Positions 33,659 through 40,801 of a stretch of 64,000 bases of DNA are shown in pieces (positions within the stretch are counted from its first letter, which is position 1; every line of letters begins with the position of its first letter). A program made the translations under genes and the position numbers. The DNA lies in contig SVOV01000005.1 in NCBI GenBank assembly GCA_015066205.1, positions 36,348-100,347 of the forward strand. The letters are read 5' to 3'. The stretch comes from Oscillospiraceae bacterium. Lineage in GTDB: Bacteria > Bacillota > Clostridia > Oscillospirales > Acutalibacteraceae. A model generated the notes under the pieces. The model was not told where the DNA came from. It saw only the letters and a program-made list of their open reading frames with translations, and searched no databases.

Positions 33659-34636
33659 ATGAAGAAAAATGCTTTAAGAGTTCTTGCTCTTGCTCTTGTT
33701 GCAAGTATGCTTTTTGCTTTCGCTTCTTGCACACAGGAAATTCATGTTCGTTTTGTTGACAAAGACGGTAATGACATCGACATCAGCGGTCTTGGCTTTA
33801 GTTCCGTACAGACAGGTACAGATACACAGCCCAACAATCCCGCTCTTCAGCAGCCTTCACAGGAAGCAACAACAGCTGCTTCTCAGCAGCCTTCTCAGGA
33901 AGCAACAACAGCTGCTCCTCAGCAGGGCGAAACCACAACAGCTGCTCCTCAGCAGGGCGACGCTACAACAGCTGCTCCCCAGCAGGGCAACAAGATGCCT
34001 GCTACAACCAAGGAAATCACAGATTTCTATAAGAAGGGTGTAGATGACATCAAGGCAGGTAAGGCCGGCTACATCAAGAAGGAATGGCAGAATGTTGACG
34101 CTGTTAATATCGGCGGTTCTCTTGTAAACAGTGCTGTTACAGGCGTTCTCGGTTCATTTATGACAACTGAGGATGAAGCAGGTGAACAGGATTGTGCAAA
34201 GGGTTCAGATGAAGCTAAGAACAGAATCGCAGCTTGGACACTTACAGACCTCAGCAAGGTTAAGTCTGCAACATGTGTAGCTGACGGCTCAAACTACAAG
34301 ATCACTATCATCATGCACGATGAAGATACACCCAAGAAGCAGGGCTCCGTTCTCGGACAGGTTACAGGTGCTCTCCTTTACTGGGAAGACATCGAAACAA
34401 CTCTTACAACTGACCCCACAGTTACAAAGATCCTTACCGGCTTCAGCGGTATCCATGTAATCTACAAGGGCTACAAGATCGAAGCTACAATGACTCCCGA
34501 CGGAAAGTTCATCTCCATCGATCATACAGCTGATGTTGATATCATCATCGGCGAAGCAAAGATCATCGGTATCTCTATCAAGGATAAGAGCGGTCATATG
34601 TGGAACTATTGTAAGTTCTATAACTTCAAGTACTAA
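33659..34636 (+). CDS. Lipoprotein with QQ-TTAAP repeats (paralogue 2)
   Basis: 325 residues. The signal peptide ends in the lipobox AFASC. The linker (about 60-115) is a tandem repeat, two 12-residue units (QQPSQEATTAAS/P) and two 10-residue units (QQGETTTAAP, QQGDATTAAP). The C-terminal domain has GSNYKITIIMHDED, a central SGIHVIYKGYKIEATMTPDG and ends in WNYCKFYNFKY. It is a paralogue of the preceding gene and of 62664-63620. It has its own promoter and terminator, and its codon use is more regular than that of paralogue 1, which may indicate higher expression. Confidence 0.8.
   Translation: MKKNALRVLALALVASMLFAFASCTQEIHVRFVDKDGNDIDISGLGFSSVQTGTDTQPNNPALQQPSQEATTAASQQPSQEATTAAPQQGETTTAAPQQGDATTAAPQQGNKMPATTKEITDFYKKGVDDIKAGKAGYIKKEWQNVDAVNIGGSLVNSAVTGVLGSFMTTEDEAGEQDCAKGSDEAKNRIAAWTLTDLSKVKSATCVADGSNYKITIIMHDEDTPKKQGSVLGQVTGALLYWEDIETTLTTDPTVTKILTGFSGIHVIYKGYKIEATMTPDGKFISIDHTADVDIIIGEAKIIGISIKDKSGHMWNYCKFYNFKY
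33848..33990 (+). repeat. In-frame tandem repeat in lipoprotein linker
   Basis: Two 36-bp units followed by two 30-bp units, each starting with CAGCAG and ending in ACAACAGCTGCT-like sequence; encodes the Gln/Thr/Ala-rich linker. Such arrays can vary in copy number by slippage. Confidence 0.75.
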
Positions 34637-34649
34637 TTAATAAAAAATT

Positions 34650-34680
34650 CTCCGAAGCTTCGGCTTCGGAGTTTTTTTTA
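34650..34680 (+). terminator. Terminator after lipoprotein 2
   Basis: CTCCGAAGC (34650-34658) pairs with GCTTCGGAG (34663-34671) around TTCG, then eight T residues. Confidence 0.9.
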
Positions 34681-34767
34681 TGTCCTCAGGCGGGAAGTAC
34701 GGTTTTTTGCGGAGTGCTTGTCACGGAAAATTTTACGGTACGGCATATCGGAATTTGAGAAATTCTG

Positions 34768-34796
34768 TTGACAGTTTATATATATAATATTAAAAT
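34768..34796 (+). promoter_or_regulatory. Promoter of the oxidoreductase-GH2 operon
   Basis: TTGACA (34768-34773), 17-base spacer, TAAAAT (34791-34796), 33 bases before the ATG at 34830. Confidence 0.7.
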
Positions 34797-34829
34797 AACT
34801 GTATATAACATTTTTTTTGGAGAATGCTT

Positions 34830-35903
34830 ATGAAATATGCACTTGTGGGATGCGGAAGAGTTGCTCCCAGCCATATTAAGGCGGCTGTTGAAAACGGTTT
34901 GGAAATACTTGCTGTCTGTGATATCGACAGCACTCATATTGACGATATGTTCGCCCGTGCAGTTCCCTGTAACAGCGAAAGTATCAGAAGATACAGCTCC
35001 TACAGAGAAATGTTTGATAAGGAAAAGCCCGAGCTGGTAAGCATTGCTCTTCCAAGCGGTCTTCACGCCGAGGCGGCAAAGGAAGCCATAAAAAGGAAGA
35101 TAAATGTTATTATTGAAAAGCCTATGGCAATGAGTATTGAGGATGCCGACGAAATAATAAGGCTTTCCGAGGAATACTCGGTCAAGGTATCAGCCTGCCA
35201 CCAGAACCGTTTCAATATTGCCGTTCAGGAAATGCGGGCAGCCCTCGAAAGCGGTCGCTTCGGAAAGCTTTCCAATGCCGCAATAACCGTTCGTTGGGGC
35301 AGAGGAGAAAGCTATTACAGGCAGGCAGACTGGCGCGGAAAATTCGAGAGCGACGGCGGAACTCTTATGAACCAGTGTATTCACGGAATCGATCTTCTCA
35401 GATGGATGTGCGGTGATGAGCTTGTCCGTGTCTGGGGAGTAACAAGAAGACAGCACCACCCCTATATCGAGGCAGAGGATGTGGGTACTGCCGTATTTGA
35501 ATTTAAAAACGGTGTCATAGCAACGGTTGAGGGCACAGTCAATGTTCCGGGCTTTGATATGGAGGAGCATCTTACTCTTATCGGACAAGAGGGTGCCGTG
35601 AAGCTGGGCGGAACAAGTGCCAATACTATAGAAGTCTGGAAATTCCTTGATGATCCCGAGGATACAAAGGACGGCTTCCACGAAAAGACCGCAAATGTTT
35701 ACGGAAACGGACATACAAGTCTTTTCGCTGATGTAAAGGAGGCTATTGAAAAGGACAGACGCCCCTATGTTGATGCATATGCGGGAAAAAGAGCCCTTGA
35801 AAGCGTTCTTGCAATTTATAAATCTATGAGCACGGGCGAGAGTGTTACTCTTCCTCTTGAGAAGTGCTCGGGAAAGGATTTTGAAGGATTATTCGACAAA
35901 TGA
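34830..35903 (+). CDS. Gfo/Idh/MocA family oxidoreductase
   Basis: 357 residues. The N-terminal Rossmann domain (MKYALVGCGRVAPSHIKAA) binds NAD(P); EKPMAMSIEDADEI is the family's EKP motif and MNQCIHGIDLLRWMCG holds the catalytic-region His. Such enzymes oxidise or epimerise sugars or sugar nucleotides. ATG 34830 is chosen because GGAG ends seven bases upstream, whereas the ATG at 34824 would almost touch it. It overlaps the HAD gene by four bases and heads an operon with a GH2 enzyme, so a role in processing the released sugar is inferred. Confidence 0.88.
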   Translation: MKYALVGCGRVAPSHIKAAVENGLEILAVCDIDSTHIDDMFARAVPCNSESIRRYSSYREMFDKEKPELVSIALPSGLHAEAAKEAIKRKINVIIEKPMAMSIEDADEIIRLSEEYSVKVSACHQNRFNIAVQEMRAALESGRFGKLSNAAITVRWGRGESYYRQADWRGKFESDGGTLMNQCIHGIDLLRWMCGDELVRVWGVTRRQHHPYIEAEDVGTAVFEFKNGVIATVEGTVNVPGFDMEEHLTLIGQEGAVKLGGTSANTIEVWKFLDDPEDTKDGFHEKTANVYGNGHTSLFADVKEAIEKDRRPYVDAYAGKRALESVLAIYKSMSTGESVTLPLEKCSGKDFEGLFDK

Positions 35904-36577
35904 TAAAAGCCGCAGTATTTGACCTTGACCACACTCTTTTTGACAGAAACGGGACACTGAAAAGCCTTGTGATAGCATTGAGAAAAGAATTTCAGGTAAA
36001 TGAAAAAATGACTGATGAAGAAATCGCAGCTGAGTGGTGTTATGCCGATAAGACCTTTGTTTATTCGGGTTGGGAATATATTTTCGGTTATCTCAAGGAA
36101 AAAGGAATCCTTCTCGGCTCTCCCGATTTTCAGGATTATTGTGAATTCTTGTATAAATATTTTGAGCTGATCTCCGTGCCCTTTCCCGAAACCGTGCCGA
36201 TGCTTGAAAAGCTACGCGGGCTCGGTTATAAAACAGGGCTTATTACAAACGGAAATCATAAATTGCAGTATGCAAAAATCAGAAATCTTGAGCTTTCGGG
36301 CCATTTCGATGAGATAATTGTCACGGGCGACTACGGAATACATAAGCCTGACAGAGAGATTTTTGATATAATGAGAGAAAAGCTCGGCTTTTCTGCCGAT
36401 GAGATAGTTTATGTGGGAGATAATCCCGTAAATGATATAGAGGGTGCTCGTAATGCCGGTTGGCACACCATATGGATGAAATCCACAGGCTTCTGGCTTG
36501 ACGAAATTGAAAAGGCAGAGCGTGAGGTTTTTACAGTCAGCGAAGTAATTGATGCAGTATTAAGTCTGGAGGAATAA
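35900..36577 (+). CDS. HAD-superfamily hydrolase (phosphatase-like)
   Basis: 225 residues. The nucleophile and acid/base aspartates lie in VFDLDHTLFD (Asp8, Asp10), motif II is LITNGNH, and motif III/IV are HKPDREIFD and YVGDNPVNDIEGA. The cap domain lies between motif I and II (C1 type). It likely removes phosphate from a small metabolite, possibly a sugar phosphate given the operon. It overlaps the upstream oxidoreductase by four bases (ATGA) and lies two bases before the GH2 gene. Confidence 0.88.
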   Translation: MIKAAVFDLDHTLFDRNGTLKSLVIALRKEFQVNEKMTDEEIAAEWCYADKTFVYSGWEYIFGYLKEKGILLGSPDFQDYCEFLYKYFELISVPFPETVPMLEKLRGLGYKTGLITNGNHKLQYAKIRNLELSGHFDEIIVTGDYGIHKPDREIFDIMREKLGFSADEIVYVGDNPVNDIEGARNAGWHTIWMKSTGFWLDEIEKAEREVFTVSEVIDAVLSLEE

Positions 36578-36579
36578 AA

Positions 36580-38349
36580 ATGGAAAAGCTTCTTACTACC
36601 TGGGGCGAAAATCTTAATAAGGAAATGCCCCTCAGTGAATACCCCCGCCCGCAGATGGCAAGAGATTCATATATTTGTCTTAACGGCAGATGGGATTATG
36701 CAATTTATCCCACAAAGGATGAATTCCAAGGCTATGAGGGTGAAATTATTGTGCCTTTCAGCCCCGAATGTGTTCTCAGCGGTGTTGAAAGAAATGTTAC
36801 TCCCTCTGATACACTTTACTACAGAAAGAAATTTACATTCACAAAGACAAATGACAGAGTTCTTCTTCATTTCGGTGCTGTTGACTATAAATGTGAGGTC
36901 AATGTAAACGGAATTCATTTCGGTACACATTTCGGCGGCTACTATCCCTTTACGGTCGATATTACAAAGGCAGTACGCGACGGCGAAAATGAAATTACTC
37001 TCAAGGTCACAGACCCCTCTGAAAAAGGCTCACAGGCTTCGGGCAAGCAGACCTCAAAGAGAGGAAATATATGGTATACTCCTCAGTCAGGTATATGGCA
37101 GACGGTATGGCTTGAAGAGGTGCCCGAAAGCTTTATAAAATCTGTTAAGCTTACTCCCGATATCGACACCGATACTCTTAAGATAGAGGTTTTCACTCAG
37201 GGCGAAAAGGCAGAAATTTCTGCTGTTGCCCTTGACGGCGAAACAGTGATCGCAACAGCCGCAGGCTCGGGTGATGAGCTTGTTCTGAAGCTTTCCGATT
37301 ATGAAAAATGGTCTCCCGAGAATCCCAAGCTCTATGACCTTACGGTAAAATGCGGTAAGGATGAAATAAGAAGCTATTTCGGTATGAGAAAATTCGGCAT
37401 AGGCAAGGATTCAGAGGGCTTTACCCGTCTTATGCTCAATAACGAGCCTTATTTCCAGAACGGACTTCTCGATCAGGGCTATTGGAGTGACGGTATGTAT
37501 ACTGCTCCCTCGGATGAAGCTCTTATATATGATATCGAAACTATGAAAAAGATGGGCTTCAATATGCTCAGAAAGCATATCAAGATTGAGCCCCTCCGTT
37601 GGTATTACCACTGCGACAGGCTGGGAATGCTCGTATGGCAGGATATGATAAACGGCGGTGATGTCTATAATACATCCGCTACAACCGTTCTTCCCGCATT
37701 CGCTCTTGCAACAGGTCTTAAAAAGGCTCTCGGCATTAAGGATACAAAGGAAAACTATAAGCTCTTCTCCCGTGAGGATAAAAAGGGCAGAGATGAATAT
37801 TATACCGATGCCGAAAGAATGATAAATACCCTCTATAATGCAGTTTCTATCTGCCTGTGGGTGCCCTTCAATGAGGGTTGGGGACAGTTTGACTCCGTAA
37901 AGGCGGCAGAATTCTTCCGTGAAAAGGATCCCACAAGAGTTATTGACCACGCATCGGGCTGGCACGATCAGGGTGCAGGCGATGTAAACAGCTTCCACAT
38001 CTATTTCACACCTTTCTTTTTCCCGAAATACGATAAGAATGACGACAGAGCGGTATGCCTTACCGAGTTCGGCGGATATTCAATGTCAATAGACGGACAC
38101 CGCTTCAACACCGAAAAGACCTTCGGCTACAGAATATATAAGTCACAGGCGGCTCTTGAAAAGGCTCTTGAGGTGCTTTATATCAAGCGTCTTCTTCCTC
38201 TTCTCAGAAAAAAAGGACTTTCTGCTCTCGTTTATACAGAGGTAAGCGATGTCGAGGATGAAACAAACGGTCTTCTCACCTACGACAGAAAGGTTGTAAA
38301 GGTCGATATCGACTTTATGAAGAAGATCAACGATCAGTTCAAATATTAA
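36580..38349 (+). CDS. Glycoside hydrolase family 2 enzyme (intracellular)
   Basis: 589 residues, without signal peptide. It has the sugar-binding jelly roll (NGRWDYAIYP, residues 25-180), the Ig-like middle domain and the TIM barrel. The acid/base is Glu432 in VPFNEGWG and the nucleophile is Glu496 in LTEFGGYS. GH2 covers beta-galactosidases, beta-glucuronidases and beta-mannosidases, and the sequence does not settle the choice. It is shorter than LacZ-type enzymes and lacks an extra C-terminal module. GGAGG precedes the ATG; third gene of the operon. Confidence 0.9.
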   Translation: MEKLLTTWGENLNKEMPLSEYPRPQMARDSYICLNGRWDYAIYPTKDEFQGYEGEIIVPFSPECVLSGVERNVTPSDTLYYRKKFTFTKTNDRVLLHFGAVDYKCEVNVNGIHFGTHFGGYYPFTVDITKAVRDGENEITLKVTDPSEKGSQASGKQTSKRGNIWYTPQSGIWQTVWLEEVPESFIKSVKLTPDIDTDTLKIEVFTQGEKAEISAVALDGETVIATAAGSGDELVLKLSDYEKWSPENPKLYDLTVKCGKDEIRSYFGMRKFGIGKDSEGFTRLMLNNEPYFQNGLLDQGYWSDGMYTAPSDEALIYDIETMKKMGFNMLRKHIKIEPLRWYYHCDRLGMLVWQDMINGGDVYNTSATTVLPAFALATGLKKALGIKDTKENYKLFSREDKKGRDEYYTDAERMINTLYNAVSICLWVPFNEGWGQFDSVKAAEFFREKDPTRVIDHASGWHDQGAGDVNSFHIYFTPFFFPKYDKNDDRAVCLTEFGGYSMSIDGHRFNTEKTFGYRIYKSQAALEKALEVLYIKRLLPLLRKKGLSALVYTEVSDVEDETNGLLTYDRKVVKVDIDFMKKINDQFKY

Positions 38350-38361
38350 AAGAGGTATATT

Positions 38362-38925
38362 ATGCTGACTTTAGAAAGAGCAAAGGAGCTGCTTTCAGCT
38401 ACCACAACCGAAGAGCATCTTTTTCTTCACGCAAAGAATGTTTCTGCCGCAATGGGCGGTATGGCTGAATTCTTCGGAGAGGACAAGGCCCATTGGGAGG
38501 CTATAGGCTATCTTCACGATTATGACTATGAAAAGTACCCCGAGGAGCATCTTCAGCATACAGAAGAGCCCTTAAAGGAAGCGGGACTTTCCGATTTTGA
38601 AATTAGAACCATACTCTCTCACGGCTTCGGACATTGTAATGATGTCGAGCCTCTGAATAATGCGGAAAAATCTCTTTACACCGTGGATGAACTGACGGGT
38701 ATCATTCAGGCAGCCGCAAGAATGAGACCCATGGGCATTACGGATATGGAAATCGGAAGCTTTATGAAGAAATTCAAGGACAAGAAATTCGCCGCCAAAT
38801 GTGACCGTGAGGTTATAAAAAAAGGCTGTGAGATGCTCGGTCTTGAGGTAAAGCAGGTAGCAGAAATCTGCATAGAAGCCATGAAAAAGCAAGCCGATGA
38901 ATTAGGACTTGGGGTAAAAGCCTGA
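38362..38925 (+). CDS. HD-domain protein
   Basis: 187 residues of the HD hydrolase type. The metal-binding His-Asp pair is in IGYLHDYDYEKYP, with an upstream His in EEHLFLHAKNV and a further His in ILSHGFGH. Related proteins are predicted phosphohydrolases acting on nucleotides or sugar phosphates. It lies 12 bases after the GH2 gene with its own AGAGG site, the last gene before a terminator. The C-terminus is a helical segment ending LGVKA. Confidence 0.82.
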   Translation: MLTLERAKELLSATTTEEHLFLHAKNVSAAMGGMAEFFGEDKAHWEAIGYLHDYDYEKYPEEHLQHTEEPLKEAGLSDFEIRTILSHGFGHCNDVEPLNNAEKSLYTVDELTGIIQAAARMRPMGITDMEIGSFMKKFKDKKFAAKCDREVIKKGCEMLGLEVKQVAEICIEAMKKQADELGLGVKA

Positions 38926-38948
38926 AATCAAGTCTGACTTAATATTAA

Positions 38949-38987
38949 AAATACCCTGATTTGTTTTTATCTCAAGTCAGGGTATTT
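38949..38987 (+). terminator. Terminator of the oxidoreductase-GH2-HD operon
   Basis: AAATACCCTGA (38949-38959) pairs with TCAGGGTATTT (38977-38987). Confidence 0.7.
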
Positions 38988-39018
38988 AAAAGTTGTTACA
39001 GAAAAACTGTTATTCCGA

Positions 39019-39047
39019 TTGACTTGACAGAATTTTTTTTGTAAAAT
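39019..39047 (+). promoter_or_regulatory. Promoter of tRNA-Arg
   Basis: TTGACT (39019-39024), 17-base spacer, TAAAAT (39042-39047). A start about seven bases later would fall just before the tRNA. Confidence 0.6.
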
Positions 39048-39055
39048 ACATATAT

Positions 39056-39132
39056 CCGCTCGTGGCGCAGCTGGATAACGCAGCAGATTCCGATTCTGAA
39101 GAACGGGGGTTCGAATCCCTTCGAGCGGGCCA
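39056..39132 (+). tRNA. tRNA-Arg (anticodon CCG)
   Basis: 77 bases with encoded CCA. Acceptor stem CCGCTCG pairs with CGAGCGG, discriminator G. The T arm GGGGG-TTCGAAT-CCCTT has two G-U pairs, and the anticodon loop TTCCGAT gives CCG, reading CGG. Positions 27 and 43 (G and A) and the top of the D stem are mismatched, which is slightly unusual. No tRNA neighbour is present. Confidence 0.93.
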
Positions 39133-39162
39133 AAAATCCAAGTCTCCGGACTTGGATTTTTC
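39133..39162 (+). terminator. Terminator of tRNA-Arg
   Basis: AAAATCCAAGTC (39133-39144) pairs with GACTTGGATTTT (39149-39160) around TCCG; it begins at the first base after CCA. Confidence 0.88.
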
Positions 39163-39163
39163 A

Positions 39164-39343
39164 TTTATGTCCGCAGGACATAACTTCGTTCAGCGGCATT
39201 CCAGCCGCTGATTTCATTACGGCTGTTAAGCCGTACTTCATTTTGCGGACATAAACGAATGAAGTTGCCTTACGGCAAATGAAGTGCTTACGCAATGAAG
39301 GTGCCTTGCGTCACAATGAAGTTGCCCTGCGGGCAAATGGAAT
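39164..39343. repeat. Linker-palindrome array, AATGAAGT family
   Basis: The right half has AATGAAGT-type linkers at 39258, 39278, 39294 (ending GG), 39315 and 39336 (variant), separated by palindromes such as TGCC-ttac-GGCA and TGCCC-tgc-GGGCA. The left half has the same linker in reverse (ACTTCATT at 39235, variants at 39183 and 39211) between palindromes TTATGTCC/GGACATAA, CAGCGGC/GCCGCTG and ACGGCT/AGCCGT. TTTATGTCCGCA (39164-39175) also pairs with TGCGGACATAAA (39244-39255), enclosing the left half in an outer stem. Confidence 0.78.
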
Positions 39344-39372
39344 TGACTTTTCGGGTTTGTTGTTATACAATT
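39343..39372 (+). promoter_or_regulatory. Promoter of the PQ-loop/dehydrogenase pair
   Basis: TTGACT (39343-39348), 18-base spacer, TACAAT (39367-39372). It begins at the last base of the palindrome array. Confidence 0.6.
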
Positions 39373-39405
39373 ATGGGGAAAATTTGTAACAGAAAAGGTA
39401 TTATT

Positions 39406-39720
39406 ATGTCTGAAATTCTTGAAATTATAATGATCGTGTCTTTCGGGGCTTCGTGGCCTCTTAATGTAATAAAATCATATAAGGCGAGGACGACAAAGGG
39501 TAAAAGCCTTATGTTCCTGCTTCTTATATTCTTCGGCTATGTCGCGGGAATTGCTTCTAAATTTCTGAATGAGGCTTATATGGCTTCTTTCTCCGAAAAA
39601 TGGTATGTACTGTTTTTCTATTTCCTCAATATAACAATGGTGGGAATTGACCTTTTGCTTTATATCAGAAATAAAAAGCTTGATAAAAAAAGAGAAATGA
39701 CGGGAGACGCTGAAAAATGA
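39406..39720 (+). CDS. PQ-loop (SemiSWEET-like) membrane protein
   Basis: 104 residues and three membrane helices. The first helix carries FGASWPLNVIKSYKARTTKG, the PQ-loop pattern of SemiSWEET sugar transporters and related proteins; these dimerise to form a six-helix pore. The ATG at 39406 follows AAAAGG, and the longer upstream frame runs through the repeat array and is not credible. It overlaps the dehydrogenase gene by four bases. The transported substrate is unknown. Confidence 0.8.
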   Translation: MSEILEIIMIVSFGASWPLNVIKSYKARTTKGKSLMFLLLIFFGYVAGIASKFLNEAYMASFSEKWYVLFFYFLNITMVGIDLLLYIRNKKLDKKREMTGDAEK

Positions 39721-40586
39721 AAATAGGCTTTATAGGACTCGGAATTATGGGTGAAAGTATGTGCGAAAATATTGTGAAAAAGCACGATGACACCGTATAT
39801 TGTAATGACCATAAGGATTCACAGATAAAAAAGCTTGAGGAAATGGGCTGTGTCGGCTGTAAGACAAATCTTGAAATTGCCGAAAGAGCTGATGTTATCA
39901 TCACAATGATTCCCACAGGTGAGCATGTAAAAGCCGCCTACAGGGAAATGCTTCCCGCATTGACAGAGGGAAAGATCTGTATTGATATGAGCACCATTGA
40001 GCCTTGGGTAAGTGTAGAGGTTGCAGAAACGGTCAAGAAGACAGGTGCAGATTTTGCCGACTGTCCCGTTGTCCGCTCCAAAGCCGATGCGATAAAGGGT
40101 ACTCTCGGTGTGCTTGCGGGCTGTGATAAGGAGCTTTTCCCCGTTATTGAGCCCATTCTCTCATATATGGGCTGTAAGGTCATTTATATGGGTGAAAACG
40201 GCAAGGGACTTTATGCCAAGATATGCCACAATACCCTCGTTGCCGAAATTCAGAACGGTGTCAATGAAACTCTTCTTCTCGCACAGAGATTCGGAATTTC
40301 CATCGATAATTTTGCCGATACCGTTGCCGCAGGCGGAGCTAACTGCTCTTATATGGCTGTTCAGAGAGAAAACCTCAAAAATGAGGACTGGACAACCGCT
40401 TTTTCAATGGAAAATATGTATAAGGATATTTCAATATGCAGTAAAATTGCAGAGGAAGAGGGCTTTTATATGCCAGGTATGGAAGCCGCTAAAAGCTCCC
40501 TCGGAAAGGGCGTGGAAAACGGCTGGGCGAAGGACGATTTCAGAAAAACCTATCTCATTGTAAAAAACTCGGAGCATAAAAGCTGA
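39717..40586 (+). CDS. 3-hydroxyisobutyrate dehydrogenase-family oxidoreductase
   Basis: 289 residues. The NAD(P)-binding motif is GFIGLGIMGESM and the catalytic lysine Lys168 lies in GKGLYAKICHN. The substrate signature, usually DAPVSGG, reads DCPVVRSKADAIKGTL, which resembles the Arg-Ser/Thr variant of sulfolactaldehyde reductase-like and succinic-semialdehyde-like members more than true 3-hydroxyisobutyrate dehydrogenases. The reaction is therefore NAD(P)H-dependent interconversion of a small beta-hydroxy acid or aldehyde, not further assigned. It is translationally coupled to the PQ-loop gene. Confidence 0.85.
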   Translation: MKIGFIGLGIMGESMCENIVKKHDDTVYCNDHKDSQIKKLEEMGCVGCKTNLEIAERADVIITMIPTGEHVKAAYREMLPALTEGKICIDMSTIEPWVSVEVAETVKKTGADFADCPVVRSKADAIKGTLGVLAGCDKELFPVIEPILSYMGCKVIYMGENGKGLYAKICHNTLVAEIQNGVNETLLLAQRFGISIDNFADTVAAGGANCSYMAVQRENLKNEDWTTAFSMENMYKDISICSKIAEEEGFYMPGMEAAKSSLGKGVENGWAKDDFRKTYLIVKNSEHKS

Positions 40587-40608
40587 ATATATAAACATCT
40601 GATGATTC

Positions 40609-40643
40609 GCGGAGTGTCCGAAAGGACACTCCGCAGTTTTATT
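40609..40643 (+). terminator. Terminator built from the AATAAAACTG-family hairpin
   Basis: GCGGAGTGTCC (40609-40619) pairs with GGACACTCCGC (40624-40634) around GAAA, followed by CAGTTTTATT, the reverse complement of the linker at 6728 and 6781. The hairpin is identical to that at 6790-6815, inverted relative to the window but in the same relation to the gene it follows. Confidence 0.75.
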
Positions 40644-40690
40644 CGCTTGGTGAGTTTTCCGAGAGAAGCTTATATAAACACATTAAAAAA

Positions 40691-40719
40691 GTGCGTAAAT
40701 ACGCAAAAATTTAATGTGA
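40691..40719 (+). repeat. 29-bp repeat, copy 1 (upstream of the ATPase promoter)
   Basis: Begins GTGCGTAAATACGCA and ends TTTAATGTGA; contains the inverted pair TGCGTA/TACGCA around AA. It ends three bases before the -35 box of the ATPase gene. Confidence 0.88.
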
Positions 40720-40722
40720 ATA

Positions 40723-40751
40723 TTGACTTTACTGTGTAATATAATTATAAT
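40723..40751 (+). promoter_or_regulatory. Promoter of the DUF4143 ATPase, between two repeat copies
   Basis: TTGACT (40723-40728), 17-base spacer, TATAAT (40746-40751). Repeat copy 1 lies directly upstream and copy 2 directly downstream, an operator-like layout. Confidence 0.8.
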
Positions 40752-40763
40752 GATAGTAAAAAA

Positions 40764-40792
40764 GTGTGTAAATACGCAAAAAATTAATGTGA
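40764..40792 (+). repeat. 29-bp repeat, copy 2 (5' leader of the ATPase gene)
   Basis: Same as copy 1 except GTGTG for GTGCG at the start and one T-to-A change. Its last two bases form the beginning of the GAGG ribosome site of the ATPase gene. Confidence 0.88.
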
Positions 40793-40801
40793 GGCAAAAA
40801 G

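Noticed and set aside
39164..39343. CRISPR array
   Set aside because: The constant element is only 8 bases, the variable parts are palindromes rather than random spacers, and no cas gene is present.
39295..39405. N-terminal extension of the PQ-loop protein
   Set aside because: It would translate the palindrome array and the promoter; ATG 39406 has a ribosome site.
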